From: Rhodanobacteraceae bacterium
GTDB lineage: Bacteria > Pseudomonadota > Gammaproteobacteria > Xanthomonadales > Rhodanobacteraceae
Reading direction: 5' to 3'
Assembly: GCA_003142815.1 (NCBI GenBank)
Contig: PLNP01000045.1
Location: forward strand, 1-64,000
DNA: 64,000 nucleotides
Shown: in pieces, positions 18,060-27,641 of the stretch
How positions within the stretch are numbered: position 1 is the stretch's first letter
How the letters are laid out: every line of letters starts with the position of its first letter
Notes under the pieces: model-generated
What the model was told of the DNA's origin: nothing
Databases searched by the model: none
Seen by the model: the letters and a program-made list of their open reading frames with translations, nothing else
Program-made: the position numbers and the translations under genes

Positions 18060-21000
18060 ATGCACGAGCGTTTCCGCCATTCTCTCGCCTTTGTATTCGC
18101 GTTAGCGTTGTTCGCGATGGCACCCGCGCCGCGCGCGTCCGCGCAACCGATTCCGGACTCGCAACTCGGCGGCCTCGAATGGCGGCTGCTTGGGCCCTTC
18201 CGCGGCGGCTGGTCCACGATGGCTGCCGGCATTCCGGATCAGCCCGACACGTTCTATTTCGGTGCGGCCGGCGGCGGCGTGTGGAAGACGAGCGACGCCG
18301 GCACGACCTGGCAGCCGATGTCGGACGGCCTCGATGCCGCTTCGATCGGCGCGATCGCGATCGCACCATCGAACCCGAACGTGATCTACGCTGGCAGCGG
18401 TCAGCCCGAACCCCGCTACGACATCGCTGCCGGCGATGGCTTGTACAAATCGACCGACGGCGGCGCGCATTGGCAACACGTCGGGCTGACCGCGACGCGG
18501 CATATCGGCGCGATCCTGGTCGATCCGAAGAATCCGGACACGGTTCTGGTCGGCGCACTCGGCCACATCTTCGGTCCGAACGCCGAACGCGGCGTGTTCC
18601 GCACGACCGACGGTGGCAAGAGCTGGACGAAGACGTTGTTCGTCGACGCGAACACCGGCGTCGTCGATCTCGCCGCGGATCCCGCGCAACCGAATCTCGT
18701 GTTCGCCGCGGCGTGGCAGGCGCGCAACTGGCCGTGGCTCAGCTACTTCACGCCGATCGAAGGCGAGGGCAGCGCGATCTACCAATCGACCGATGGCGGC
18801 GTGACCTGGCAACGCCTCGGCGGCGAAGGCTGGCCTTCGGGCAAACTCGGCCGCATCGGTCTCGCCGTGACGCATCTCAAGAACGACGCGACGCGCATCT
18901 ACGCCTCGATCGACTCCGGCGAACACGGCGGCCTGTACCGCTCCGACGACGGCGGCGCGCACTGGCAGCGGGTCAGCGACGCCAAGGCGGTCGCGACCTG
19001 GTACATGAGCCGCCTGACCGTCGCGCCGGACGATCCCGACACCCTCTACACGGTCGGCCAGTCGATCCACCGCTCGACCGACGCCGGCAAGACCTTCACG
19101 ATCATCAAGGGCGCGCCCGGCGGCGACGACTACCACCACCTCTGGATCAATCCGAAGCATCCCGAGCGCATGATCACCGCCAGCGACCAGGGCACCGTGG
19201 TCAGCGTCGACGGCGGTCGCCACTGGAGCGACTGGTACAACCAGCCGACTGGCCAGTTCTACCACCTCGCTGCCGACAACCGCTTCCCGTACTGGATCTA
19301 TTCGGGCCAGCAGGATTCCGGCACGGTCGCCATCGCCAGCCGCAGCGACTACGGCGCGATCGGCTTCCGCGACTGGCATCCGGTCGGCGGCGATGAGCGC
19401 GACTACGACCTCCCCGATCCGGCCGATCCCGACATCGTCTACGGCTCCGGCCTCGGCGGGCGCATCTCGCGCTGGGATTCGCGCACCGGCGAGGTGCAGA
19501 ACGTGTCGCCGTGGCCGGTGTCGAGCTACGGCGCGCGCGCAACGGAAGTGAAATACCGCTACACCTGGATCACGCCGATCGCGTTCTCGACGCAAGCGCC
19601 GTACGCGTTGTACTCCGGTTCGCAGGTGCTGTTCCGCTCGCTGGATCAGGGCCGCCACTGGGACACGATCAGCCCGGACCTGACCGGCAAACGGGACGGT
19701 GCGCAGCATTGCGACGGCGATGTCGCGATCGCCGCCGCGAGTGCCTGCGGCTACGGCGTGATCTTCAGCATCACGCCATCGCCGCTAAGCCACGACGAGA
19801 TCTGGATCGGCACCGACAACGGCCTCGTGCAACTGACGCACGACGGTGGCAAGAACTGGATCAACATCACGCCGAAGGGCATTCCGGATTGGGCGAAGAT
19901 CAGCACGCTCGATGTGTCCGCGCTTGATGCAGGCACCGCGTATGCCGCAGTCGACAACCACCGCCAGGACGACTTCCGCCCACGCATCTTCCGCACCCGC
20001 GACTACGGCAAGAACTGGATCGCGATCACGAACGGCCTTGCAGACGGCCATTTCGTCAGTGTCGTGCGTGCCGATCCGGTGCGTCGCGGCCTGCTCTACG
20101 CCGGTACCGACGTGGGCGTCTACGTCTCGGTCGACGACGGCGCCCGCTGGCAGCCGCTGCAGCGTAATCTGCCGGTCGCCTGGGTACGCGACCTGCTCGT
20201 GCACGGCAACGACCTGATCGCGGCGACCCAGGGCCGCGCGATCTGGGTGCTCGACGATGTCAGTCCGTTGCGCCAGCTTGATGCGAAAACCACGAAGGCC
20301 GGCACTTACCTCTTCGCGCCCGCACCCGCATTCCGCGTGCGTGCTGACCAGAACAAGGACACGCCGCCGCCAGCGGAAACCGCGCTCGGCACAAATCCGC
20401 CGGCCGGTGCACTGATCGATTACACGCTGGCGCGCGCGGCAAAGCGGGTCACGTTGGACATCCGTGACGCCGCAGGCCACAGCCTGCGCCGCTTCGACAG
20501 CAACGACACGACGCTCCAACCAACCGCCGAACGCTACTTCGCCGCGGACTGGACCAAACCGGCGCAGAAGCTCGCGACCGATGTCGGCGCGCACCGCTTC
20601 GTCTGCGACCTGCGCACACCGCGACCGAAAGCCGCGCAGTACGGCTACTCGATCGCCGCAGTCCTCGGTGACGACACGCCGATCGTTCCGCGCGGCCTGC
20701 TGGTGCTGCCCGGTGACTATCAGGTCGTGCTCACTGTTGACGGACACGAATATCGCCAACCGCTGCGCGTCGAACCCGATCCACGCGTGCAGACATCACG
20801 CGCCGACCTCGAACAGGCCGCGCAGTTCTCGCAGGCGATCGAAACCGAACTCGCGCGCGTCTGGCAGGGTTATGGCGAAGTCGACGCCGTGCACAAGCAA
20901 CTCGACGCGCTGACGAAGAAGGGCGGTGCGGCCGCGCAGTCGCCAACGAAGGAAGCGATCGCCGCGTTCGCCGCGAAACTCGAACCGCTGCGCGCCGGCA

Positions 21001-21284
21001 AGGGCGAAACCGCGCCAAACCTCGGCGCAATCAGCGAAGTGCTGGCCTCACTCGCCAGTGACATTGAGGGCGCCGACCGCGCGCCGACCGCGCCGCAGGA
21101 ACAGATGCTGACCGACTATCGCGCACGTCTCGATCGCGCGCTCGCGCAATGGCAGATCCTGCGCGAACACGATCTCGTTGCGCTGAATGCGCAATTGAGG
21201 CAGGCCGGCTTGCAGGAAATCCACGTGCCGAAGCCGGACGAGATTCGCAGTGATGCTCCGGCCACGTCCAATGACTTGCCTTAG
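18060..21284 (+). CDS. Secreted sortilin/VPS10-like BNR-repeat protein
   Basis: 1074 residues from ATG 18060, preceded by GAGGAG. A signal peptide is clear: basic start MHERFRHS, hydrophobic FVFALALFAMAPAP, cleavage after ASA before QPIPDS. Residues about 40-700 contain many Asp-box/BNR-type repeats (variants of SxDxGxxW, for example TSDAGTTWQ, STDGGAHWQ, TTDGGKSWT, SVDGGRHWS, THDGGKNW), which predicts one or two large beta-propellers as in sortilin VPS10 domains, GH74 enzymes and sialidases. The C-terminal 350 residues include a fibronectin-like stretch and a helical tail. Bacterial homologues are usually annotated as glycosyl hydrolase or exo-sialidase, but no catalytic set was recognised, so the activity is unknown. 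Probably periplasmic or secreted. Confidence 0.85.
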   Translation: MHERFRHSLAFVFALALFAMAPAPRASAQPIPDSQLGGLEWRLLGPFRGGWSTMAAGIPDQPDTFYFGAAGGGVWKTSDAGTTWQPMSDGLDAASIGAIAIAPSNPNVIYAGSGQPEPRYDIAAGDGLYKSTDGGAHWQHVGLTATRHIGAILVDPKNPDTVLVGALGHIFGPNAERGVFRTTDGGKSWTKTLFVDANTGVVDLAADPAQPNLVFAAAWQARNWPWLSYFTPIEGEGSAIYQSTDGGVTWQRLGGEGWPSGKLGRIGLAVTHLKNDATRIYASIDSGEHGGLYRSDDGGAHWQRVSDAKAVATWYMSRLTVAPDDPDTLYTVGQSIHRSTDAGKTFTIIKGAPGGDDYHHLWINPKHPERMITASDQGTVVSVDGGRHWSDWYNQPTGQFYHLAADNRFPYWIYSGQQDSGTVAIASRSDYGAIGFRDWHPVGGDERDYDLPDPADPDIVYGSGLGGRISRWDSRTGEVQNVSPWPVSSYGARATEVKYRYTWITPIAFSTQAPYALYSGSQVLFRSLDQGRHWDTISPDLTGKRDGAQHCDGDVAIAAASACGYGVIFSITPSPLSHDEIWIGTDNGLVQLTHDGGKNWINITPKGIPDWAKISTLDVSALDAGTAYAAVDNHRQDDFRPRIFRTRDYGKNWIAITNGLADGHFVSVVRADPVRRGLLYAGTDVGVYVSVDDGARWQPLQRNLPVAWVRDLLVHGNDLIAATQGRAIWVLDDVSPLRQLDAKTTKAGTYLFAPAPAFRVRADQNKDTPPPAETALGTNPPAGALIDYTLARAAKRVTLDIRDAAGHSLRRFDSNDTTLQPTAERYFAADWTKPAQKLATDVGAHRFVCDLRTPRPKAAQYGYSIAAVLGDDTPIVPRGLLVLPGDYQVVLTVDGHEYRQPLRVEPDPRVQTSRADLEQAAQFSQAIETELARVWQGYGEVDAVHKQLDALTKKGGAAAQSPTKEAIAAFAAKLEPLRAGKGETAPNLGAISEVLASLASDIEGADRAPTAPQEQMLTDYRARLDRALAQWQILREHDLVALNAQLRQAGLQEIHVPKPDEIRSDAPATSNDLP

Positions 21285-21617
21285 GCGGCAAGCTGGCCGT
21301 GTCTCCGTGCCTTGGGACCAAATCGATGTGCGCCTGCCCTTGCGGCAACGCGCCGCGTGATGGTTCGCGCATGACTGCCGTGGCGCCACGATTCGATCAC
21401 CAGAGCAGGCGGATTCAACTGCGATCCTCGCTGTAAATGAAACGTGCCCCCTTTCCCCGTGGGACAGAACGTGCGGATCATGGTCAAGCCGGTGCCTGAA
21501 GGTAAGGCTGGCGTGTTGTCGGTTGCGGCGTGAGTATGCAGCTCTGGCTACCGACTTCGGAATGAAGAAGCACGAAGATAGGGCTGTAAGCAGTGTCCAA
21601 CATGCATCGCATCCACA
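21285..21617. other. Intergenic gap, left border of the restriction locus
   Basis: 333 bases without a convincing gene. No tRNA, integrase, clear direct repeat or terminator was recognised. Short open frames on both strands here lack ribosome sites. The gap marks the transition from the core-like secreted protein gene to the type I restriction genes and is where an insertion boundary would lie. Confidence 0.5.
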
Positions 21618-24413
21618 ATGTCTGACCTGACCCCCGAGCAGCGCGCGCGTCGGCAAATCGACGCGCAACTGAGCGCGTCGGGATGGGTCGTCCAGGATTA
21701 CAAGCAATTCAATGCCTCCGTCGGTCGCGGCATTGCGCTACGCGAAGCGCCGCTCAAATCGGGCACCTGCGACTACCTCTTGCTCGTGGACCGCAAAGCC
21801 GTCGGCGTGGTCGAAGCCAAGAAGCTAGGCACACTCCTGACGGGTGTCGCCGAGCAGTCCGCGCACTACGCCAAGAACCTGCCGGATTTCATTCAATCCA
21901 ACGCGCCCGGCACGCTGCCGTTTCTCTACGAATCCACCGGCGTAGAAACCTTCTTCCGCGACGAGCGCGATCCGTCTCCGTGCTCCCGCCGCCTGTTCTC
22001 GTTTCATCGTCCGGAAACGTTCGCCGACTGGCTCACCGAGCCGACTACGCTTCGTGCCCGACTCGCGGCAATGCCCACCGCCCATCCGCTCCCGGCGCAA
22101 AACCTTCGTGACTGTCAGGTTGAAGGGATTACGAACCTCGAAGAATCGTTCGCCACGGCGCAGTCGCGTGCGCTCATTCAGATGGCCACCGGCGCGGGCA
22201 AGACATACACCGCGTGCAGCTTCACCTATCGGCTGATCAAGTTCGGCGGTGCGAAGCGCGTACTGTTCCTCGTGGACCGCGCCAATCTCGGCCGCCAGGC
22301 CATGGCCGAGTTCCAGCAGTTCGTCGCACCCGACACCGGCCGCAAGTTCACCGAGGTCTACAACGTCCAGCATCTGACTTCCAACAACCTCGACAAGGTC
22401 GCCCGCGTCACCATCTGCACCATCCAGCGCCTGTACGCGATGCTGCGCGGCGAAGAACTCGACGAAGACATCGACGAAAAATCCGGCTTCGAAGTCTCCA
22501 CCGCGGACGAGCGCCCGAAGGATGTCGCCTACACCCAGCGCGTTCCCATCGAGACCTTCGACTTCATCGTCATGGACGAGTGCCACCGCTCGATCTACGG
22601 TCTCTGGCGGCAGGTGCTGGAATACTTCGACGCTTTCCTTATCGGCCTCACTGCGACGCCTTCGAAGCAGACCATCGGGTTCTTCAACCAGAACCTGGTG
22701 ATGGAATACAACCACGAGCGCGCCGTCGCCGATGGCGTCAACGTCGGCTACGAGGTCTATCGGATCAAGACGCGCGTCACCGAGCAAGGCGACACGGTCG
22801 AGAAAGGTTTCTACGTCGACCGGCGCAGCAAGGAAACCCGCGCCGTCCGCTGGGAGCGCCTCGACGAAGACCTCGTCTACGCCGCCAAGGATCTCGATCG
22901 CTCCGTGGTGGTGAAGTCGCAGATACGCACCGTGCTGCAGGCTTTCAAGGACGCGCTGTTCACCGAGTTGTTTCCCGGCCGCACGATGGTTCCCAAGACC
23001 CTGATCTTCTGCAAGGACGACTCCCATGCCGAGGACACCGTGCATCTCGTCCGCGAAGTGTTCGGCAAGGGCAACGACTTCGCCAAGAAGATCACCTACA
23101 AGACCTACAACCCCGAGACCAAGCGCTACGAAAAATCCGAGACGCTGATTCAGGAGTTCCGCACCTCGCCGCAACTGCGCATCGCCGTCACCGTCGACAT
23201 GATCGCCACCGGCACCGACATCAAACCGCTCGAATGCCTGCTGTTCCTGCGCGACACCCGCAGTCGAACTTATTTCGAGCAGATGAAGGGCCGCGGTACG
23301 CGCGTCCTCACGCCGACCGATCTGCAGGCCGTGAGTGGCGCGGATGCTCGCGCCAAGACGCACTTCGTCATCGTGGATGCCGTCGGTGTGTGCGAAAGCG
23401 ACAAGACCGATTCACGCCCGCTCGAACGCCAACGCAATGTCGCCTTCGACAAATTGCTGCTGGGCGTGGCGCTGGGCAAACGCGACGAAAACACCCTCAC
23501 CACGCTGGCAGGTCGTCTCGCCCGGCTCGATCGCGAAATCTCGCGCGACGAAGCGAGCAAGCTCGGCGAATTCTCCGGCGGCAAATCCTTGTCCGAACTC
23601 TCGGGCACGCTGCTCAGGGCGATCGATCCTGACGTAATCGCCGAACGCGCCACCGGCAAGCCCAATGCATCGCCAACCGATGTCGCGCCCGAAGCGATGC
23701 AGACCGCCCGCAAACAATTGACCGACGAAGCCTGCGCCCCGTTCGATGTGCCCGCCTTGCGCGACGCCCTCGCCAAGGCCAAGCAGGATGCCGAGCAGAC
23801 GATCGACAGCGTCACCGTTGACAAGGTGCTTAGCCAAGGCTTCGACGCCGCCGCGAAGGAAAAGGCGGCCGCGCTCCTGCGATCCTTCCGCGACTACATC
23901 GAGCAGCACAAAGCCGAGATCACCGCGCTGCAAATCCTCTACAGCCGCCCGTTCAAGCAGCGCCTCACCGAAACGATGCTCAAGGAACTGGAGAAGAAAC
24001 TGCGCGACAACCATGCCGCGTGGACCGAGGACAATCTCTGGAACGCCTTCGCCGTCGCCGCGCCCGACAAGGTCAAAGGCCGCTCGCAGACCGGACGCTT
24101 CGCCGACCTCGTCGCCCTCGTGCGCTTCGCACTGGAACAACAACCCGTGCTCGCGCCCTTCGCCGACTCGGTGGCGGAACGATTCAACGAATGGCTCATG
24201 GACAAGGCCAAGTCCGGTACTGCCTTCACGCCTGAGCAACTCGCCTGGCTCAACCTGATCCGCGATCACATCGCCACCAGTCTGAGCATCGAGCCGGAGG
24301 ATCTGGAACTTTCGCCGTTCAATCAACGCGGCGGATTGGGCAAGGCACATCAATTATTCGGTGAGCAGTTGCCGAAGTTGCTGGACGAGTTGAACACAGC
24401 GCTGGCGGCGTAA
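21618..24413 (+). CDS. hsdR: Type I restriction endonuclease subunit R
   Basis: 931 residues. The N-terminal PD-(D/E)xK nuclease is visible as Asp of TCDYLLLVD (about residue 51) and VVEAKK (Glu about 66, Lys 68). The SF2 translocase follows: QMATGAGKTYT (Walker A, about 193), VMDECHRSIYG (motif II, about 318), GLTATPSKQ (motif III), and AVTVDMIATGTDIKPLECLL with YFEQMKGRGTR (motifs V and VI). The C-terminal 330 residues match the EcoEI-type helical region that docks on the methylase. HsdR cuts DNA after translocation when the site is unmethylated. First gene of the locus, with a 27-base gap to the next gene. Confidence 0.95.
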   Translation: MSDLTPEQRARRQIDAQLSASGWVVQDYKQFNASVGRGIALREAPLKSGTCDYLLLVDRKAVGVVEAKKLGTLLTGVAEQSAHYAKNLPDFIQSNAPGTLPFLYESTGVETFFRDERDPSPCSRRLFSFHRPETFADWLTEPTTLRARLAAMPTAHPLPAQNLRDCQVEGITNLEESFATAQSRALIQMATGAGKTYTACSFTYRLIKFGGAKRVLFLVDRANLGRQAMAEFQQFVAPDTGRKFTEVYNVQHLTSNNLDKVARVTICTIQRLYAMLRGEELDEDIDEKSGFEVSTADERPKDVAYTQRVPIETFDFIVMDECHRSIYGLWRQVLEYFDAFLIGLTATPSKQTIGFFNQNLVMEYNHERAVADGVNVGYEVYRIKTRVTEQGDTVEKGFYVDRRSKETRAVRWERLDEDLVYAAKDLDRSVVVKSQIRTVLQAFKDALFTELFPGRTMVPKTLIFCKDDSHAEDTVHLVREVFGKGNDFAKKITYKTYNPETKRYEKSETLIQEFRTSPQLRIAVTVDMIATGTDIKPLECLLFLRDTRSRTYFEQMKGRGTRVLTPTDLQAVSGADARAKTHFVIVDAVGVCESDKTDSRPLERQRNVAFDKLLLGVALGKRDENTLTTLAGRLARLDREISRDEASKLGEFSGGKSLSELSGTLLRAIDPDVIAERATGKPNASPTDVAPEAMQTARKQLTDEACAPFDVPALRDALAKAKQDAEQTIDSVTVDKVLSQGFDAAAKEKAAALLRSFRDYIEQHKAEITALQILYSRPFKQRLTETMLKELEKKLRDNHAAWTEDNLWNAFAVAAPDKVKGRSQTGRFADLVALVRFALEQQPVLAPFADSVAERFNEWLMDKAKSGTAFTPEQLAWLNLIRDHIATSLSIEPEDLELSPFNQRGGLGKAHQLFGEQLPKLLDELNTALAA

Positions 24414-24440
24414 AATTCGATCAACGAGAGTCGGTCTGAC

Positions 24441-24968
24441 ATGGACATTCGAGAAGTCATCGCCACGATCAACCAGATGCAAGCCGACGGCGTGATCGAA
24501 CGCTATGCGATTGGCGGCGCGGTGGGAGCGACCTTTTACCTTGAGCCTGTCGCCACGCTCGACGTGGACATTTTCACCACGTTCCAGCCCGAGCAGGGAA
24601 GCCTGATTGTCAGCCCAACACCAATCTTCGACTATCTCAAGGCGCGTGGCGGCACGATGGAGGGCGAATACATCGTAGTCGCGGGCTGGCCCGTCCAGTT
24701 CCTTCCGCCCGCTACGCCGCTGGTGGAAGAAGCATTGAGGGAATCCGTGCGCAGGGATGTAGGCGGCGCTTCGGTGGATGTCTTCACCGCGGAGCATCTG
24801 GCGGCGATCGCGCTCCAGGTCGGACGTGCCAAGGACAAGGCGCGGTTGCTTCAGTTCATCGAGGATGGCGTTCTCGACGCGACGCGCTTCCAGTCCATCC
24901 TCGCACGCCATGGCCTGGTCGAGGCATGGCAGAGGTTCGAACGGCAATTTCTGCAGGACGAACCATGA
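24441..24968 (+). CDS. Nucleotidyltransferase-like protein in the hsd operon
   Basis: 175 residues. The segment YAIGGAVGATFYLEP then TLDVDIF gives the GG and DxD (Asp41, Asp43) signature of the pol-beta/MNT nucleotidyltransferase fold; a later strand reads GWPVQFLPP, where a third acidic residue might be expected and Gln86 is found. It resembles the AbiEii-like or MNT-like proteins often stored in defence islands. Its TGA overlaps the ATG of the next small gene (ATGA), so the two are translated as a unit and may form a toxin-antitoxin-like pair. Function in restriction is not established; this is inference from fold motif and context. Confidence 0.75.
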   Translation: MDIREVIATINQMQADGVIERYAIGGAVGATFYLEPVATLDVDIFTTFQPEQGSLIVSPTPIFDYLKARGGTMEGEYIVVAGWPVQFLPPATPLVEEALRESVRRDVGGASVDVFTAEHLAAIALQVGRAKDKARLLQFIEDGVLDATRFQSILARHGLVEAWQRFERQFLQDEP

Positions 24969-25162
24969 GTTTCGATCTGAACAAGATCCTCGAAAGCAAA
25001 CGCGCGCTTAGACGCACGCTGGCTGCAAAGCCTTTGGTGGAGAAGTTGCGGATGCTTGATGCGTTGCGCGGAAGGGAGATCGCCATTCGAGGCAGCACAA
25101 CGCAATCCGACTCCGAATCTGTTCGCGAAAAACCAGCGGCAGATGGCAAGCGGTCCGCATGA
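24965..25162 (+). CDS. Small conserved protein coupled to the nucleotidyltransferase and hsdS
   Basis: 65 residues, MSFDLNKILESKRALRRTLA and then a Lys/Leu helix KPLVEKLRMLDALRGREIAI. It overlaps the gene before by 4 bases and the hsdS gene after by 4 bases (ATGA at both ends), which strongly supports that it is real despite its size. Predicted mostly helical and basic, with no recognised domain. Small proteins with this start are seen near nucleotidyltransferases in type I loci (recalled). It could be an antitoxin or a specificity/assembly factor; neither is shown. Confidence 0.7.
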   Translation: MSFDLNKILESKRALRRTLAAKPLVEKLRMLDALRGREIAIRGSTTQSDSESVREKPAADGKRSA

Positions 25163-26616
25163 AAGCGAATCCCACGGCCGCTGTTTTTGTGCTGCCGCAG
25201 GCACCAAAGGATTGGATCTACGAATCCGTAAGTCAAATAGGGGCGGTCAATGAACAGGCGGTCTTGACCGGCCCGTTCGGTACAAGTTTGGGCCGTAGTG
25301 ACTTCATTCAGAGCGGAGTTCCGCTGCTGACAATCTCCTGCCTAACGGATCAGGGAATCCGCATGGACAAGGCGCTCTTCGTTTCCGAAGCGAAGGCTAA
25401 GGACCTCCAGCGCTATCGTCTAAAGATTGGCGACATCTTGTTTTCGCGAATGGCTTCAGTGGGACGTGCTGGCATCGTTGGTCCAGAACTTGAAGGGGCC
25501 TTGTTCAACTATCACATCATGCGCCTCCGGCTTGATGAGTCGAAGCTGCTGCCGAAGTTTTTCACTGGCTATGTGCGCGGAGCGCAGCAGGTAAGAGACT
25601 ACTTGCTTGCGGTCAATCACGGCGCAACACGCGATGGAATCAACACTGAACAACTTCTCGCGATGCCAGTTGTTCTCGCGCCGATCTCTGAGCAGCACCG
25701 AATTGTGGCGGAGATCGAGAAGCAATTCACGCGGCTGGAGGCGGGAGTGGCGGCGTTGCGGTGTGTGCAGGCCAACCTCAAACGCTACCGTGCCGCCGTC
25801 CTAAAAGCCGCCTGCGAAGGCCGCCTCGTCCCCACCGAAGCCGAATTCGCCAAGACCGGAAATCGGAAAGCGAAATTCGAAACCGGCGAAGCCCTGCTCG
25901 CCCGTATCCTCACCGAGCGCCGCAAAAACTGGCAGGGCCGTGGAAAATACAAAGAGCCCGCCGCACCCAACACAGTAAGGCTAACGCCTCTGCCGGAGGG
26001 CTGGACGTGGGCAACGGTTGAGCAACTTGCCGCGCCCGAACCGAATTCAATTACCGACGGACCATTTGGATCGAACCTCAAGACCGAGCACTACATGGAC
26101 AGCGGCCCGCGCGTCATCCGTCTTCAAAATATCGGGGACGGTGTGTACGTCGATGAAGAGGCGCATATCACCCAAGAGCATTTTCTGCGCCTTCAAAAGC
26201 ACCGAGTGTTCGCAAACGATGTCGTGATTGCGGGGTTCGGCGAAAACCCACCGCGTTCCTGCATCATTCCTGAGACGGTCGGCCCAGCCATCGTCAAAGC
26301 TGATTGCATTCGCTTCAAGCCGCACAGCTCTGTCTTGCCGAAATATATGAACGTCGCTCTTAACTCTGACCCTGTCCGCAAGAGAACTAAGGGAATGGTT
26401 CACGGCGTCGGTCGTCCTCGGTTAAACCTCGGAGAAATCAAATCCATCGTGATACCGCTTCCACCCGTCGCAGAGCAGACGCGGATCGTTGCGGAAGTAG
26501 AGCGACGCTTGAGCGTGGTGGAGGAGTTGGAAACGGTGGTGACCGCCAACCTCCAGCGCGCCACCCGCCTCCGTCAGTCCATCCTCCAGAAGGCCTTCAC
26601 TGGAGAACTCGCATGA
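25159..26616 (+). CDS. hsdS: Type I restriction-modification specificity subunit S
   Basis: 485 residues, with the standard two-TRD layout. TRD1 covers about residues 15-165 (GPFGTSLGRSDFIQSGVPLL ... GDILFSRMAS) and is followed by the helical conserved region QHRIVAEIEKQFTRLEAGVA. TRD2 covers about 275-425 (DGPFGSNLKTEHYMDSGPRV) and is followed by EQTRIVAEVERRLSVVEELE. HsdS binds the bipartite DNA site and holds two HsdM. The target cannot be read from sequence alone. The TRD1 part uses more A/T than neighbours, typical for exchanged specificity domains. Overlaps genes on both sides by ATGA. Confidence 0.95.
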   Translation: MKANPTAAVFVLPQAPKDWIYESVSQIGAVNEQAVLTGPFGTSLGRSDFIQSGVPLLTISCLTDQGIRMDKALFVSEAKAKDLQRYRLKIGDILFSRMASVGRAGIVGPELEGALFNYHIMRLRLDESKLLPKFFTGYVRGAQQVRDYLLAVNHGATRDGINTEQLLAMPVVLAPISEQHRIVAEIEKQFTRLEAGVAALRCVQANLKRYRAAVLKAACEGRLVPTEAEFAKTGNRKAKFETGEALLARILTERRKNWQGRGKYKEPAAPNTVRLTPLPEGWTWATVEQLAAPEPNSITDGPFGSNLKTEHYMDSGPRVIRLQNIGDGVYVDEEAHITQEHFLRLQKHRVFANDVVIAGFGENPPRSCIIPETVGPAIVKADCIRFKPHSSVLPKYMNVALNSDPVRKRTKGMVHGVGRPRLNLGEIKSIVIPLPPVAEQTRIVAEVERRLSVVEELETVVTANLQRATRLRQSILQKAFTGELA

Positions 26617-27641
26617 GTGAACAGAGCCAGTTCCTCCTCTACGCCGCGCCGGATGGGGCGGTGAAGGTAGATGTGTTTTTCAAGGATGAGACGGTCTGGC
26701 TGACGCAAAAGACGCTGGCTGAGCTGTTCGGGGTCAAGGTGCCTGCCGTCAATAAACATCTGAAGAACATCTTCGATTCGGGCGAATTGGCCGAAGAGTC
26801 AGTTGTTTCCATTTTGGAAACACCTGCCGCCGATGGCAAAACCTACGCGACCCGCTTCTACAACCTGGATGCCATCATCGCCGTGGGCTACCGGGTGAAC
26901 AGTTACCAGGCCACACAGTTCCGCATCTGGGCCACGAAGACACTGCGGGAGTTCATCATCAAAGGCTTCGTGCTGGATGATGAACGGTTGAAGCGGGGCA
27001 AGCAGGTCTTGGGCAAAGATTACTTCGATGAACTGCTGGAGCGCATCCGGGAAATCCGTGCCAGCGAGCGGCGCTTCTATCAGAAGATCACGGACATTTA
27101 CGCCTTGTCGCTGGATTACCGCGCAGATGCACCGCTGACGAAGGAGTTTTTTGCGACGGTGCAGAACAAGCTGCACTGGGCGATCACCGGCCAGACGGCG
27201 GCGGAGCTGATCTACGCTTCTGCTGATGCCACTAGCATTTACATGGGCCTGATGACGTGGAAGCACACGCCGGGTGGGAAGATTCTGAAGTCCGACGTGG
27301 CGGTGGCGAAGAACTACCTGAGCGAAGCGCATGTGAAGGAGTTGAACCGGATCGTCTCCGCGTACCTTGATCTGGCGGAAAATCGCGCCGAGCGCGGCAT
27401 CCTGATGAAGATGGCCGATTGGGTCACATTCCTTCACGGCTTCCTGGAGCTGTCCAACTATCCGATTCTGCAAGACAAAGGCAAGGTGAGCGCACTGGAG
27501 GCGAGGCTCAAGGCCGAGGGGGAATACGAGACTTACCGCCAGCGGCAGGATGCAGACTACATCTCGGACTTCGACCGGGAAATAAAGCGGTTGGAGGGAA
27601 CTCGCGCGGAAACGCCGAGAACGCGCAGGAAAAAGTCATGA
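26613..27641 (+). CDS. RhuM family protein (virulence protein RhuM)
   Basis: 342 residues. The N-terminal half has the RhuM signature VDVFFKDETVWLTQKTLAELFGV, with a helix-turn-helix-like KVPAVNKHLKNIF, and FYNLDAIIAVGYRVNSYQATQFRIWATKTLREFIIKGFVLDDERLK conserved in parts through residues 85-130. The C-terminal half carries a Fic/Doc-like helical region (VAKNYLSEAHVKELNRIVSAYL). Founding member lies in a Salmonella pathogenicity island, but most relatives sit in restriction or mobile loci. Here it is wedged between hsdS and hsdM with ATGA overlaps on both sides. A regulatory or host-protection role is plausible but unproven. Confidence 0.88.
   Translation: MSEQSQFLLYAAPDGAVKVDVFFKDETVWLTQKTLAELFGVKVPAVNKHLKNIFDSGELAEESVVSILETPAADGKTYATRFYNLDAIIAVGYRVNSYQATQFRIWATKTLREFIIKGFVLDDERLKRGKQVLGKDYFDELLERIREIRASERRFYQKITDIYALSLDYRADAPLTKEFFATVQNKLHWAITGQTAAELIYASADATSIYMGLMTWKHTPGGKILKSDVAVAKNYLSEAHVKELNRIVSAYLDLAENRAERGILMKMADWVTFLHGFLELSNYPILQDKGKVSALEARLKAEGEYETYRQRQDADYISDFDREIKRLEGTRAETPRTRRKKS

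Noticed and set aside
16550-18232. 560-codon minus-strand open frame opposite the DAHP synthase gene
   Set aside because: Antisense shadow caused by high GC and codon bias; composition is His/Arg/Asp-rich without any family motif, while the + strand encodes a complete enzyme.
18179-19396. 405-codon Arg/Asp-rich + strand open frame inside the sortilin-like gene
   Set aside because: Frame-shifted shadow; the main frame has a signal peptide and regular Asp-box repeats.
21285-21617. tRNA or attachment site at the left edge of the restriction locus
   Set aside because: No cloverleaf, TTCGAAT-type T-loop or direct repeat could be found by eye.
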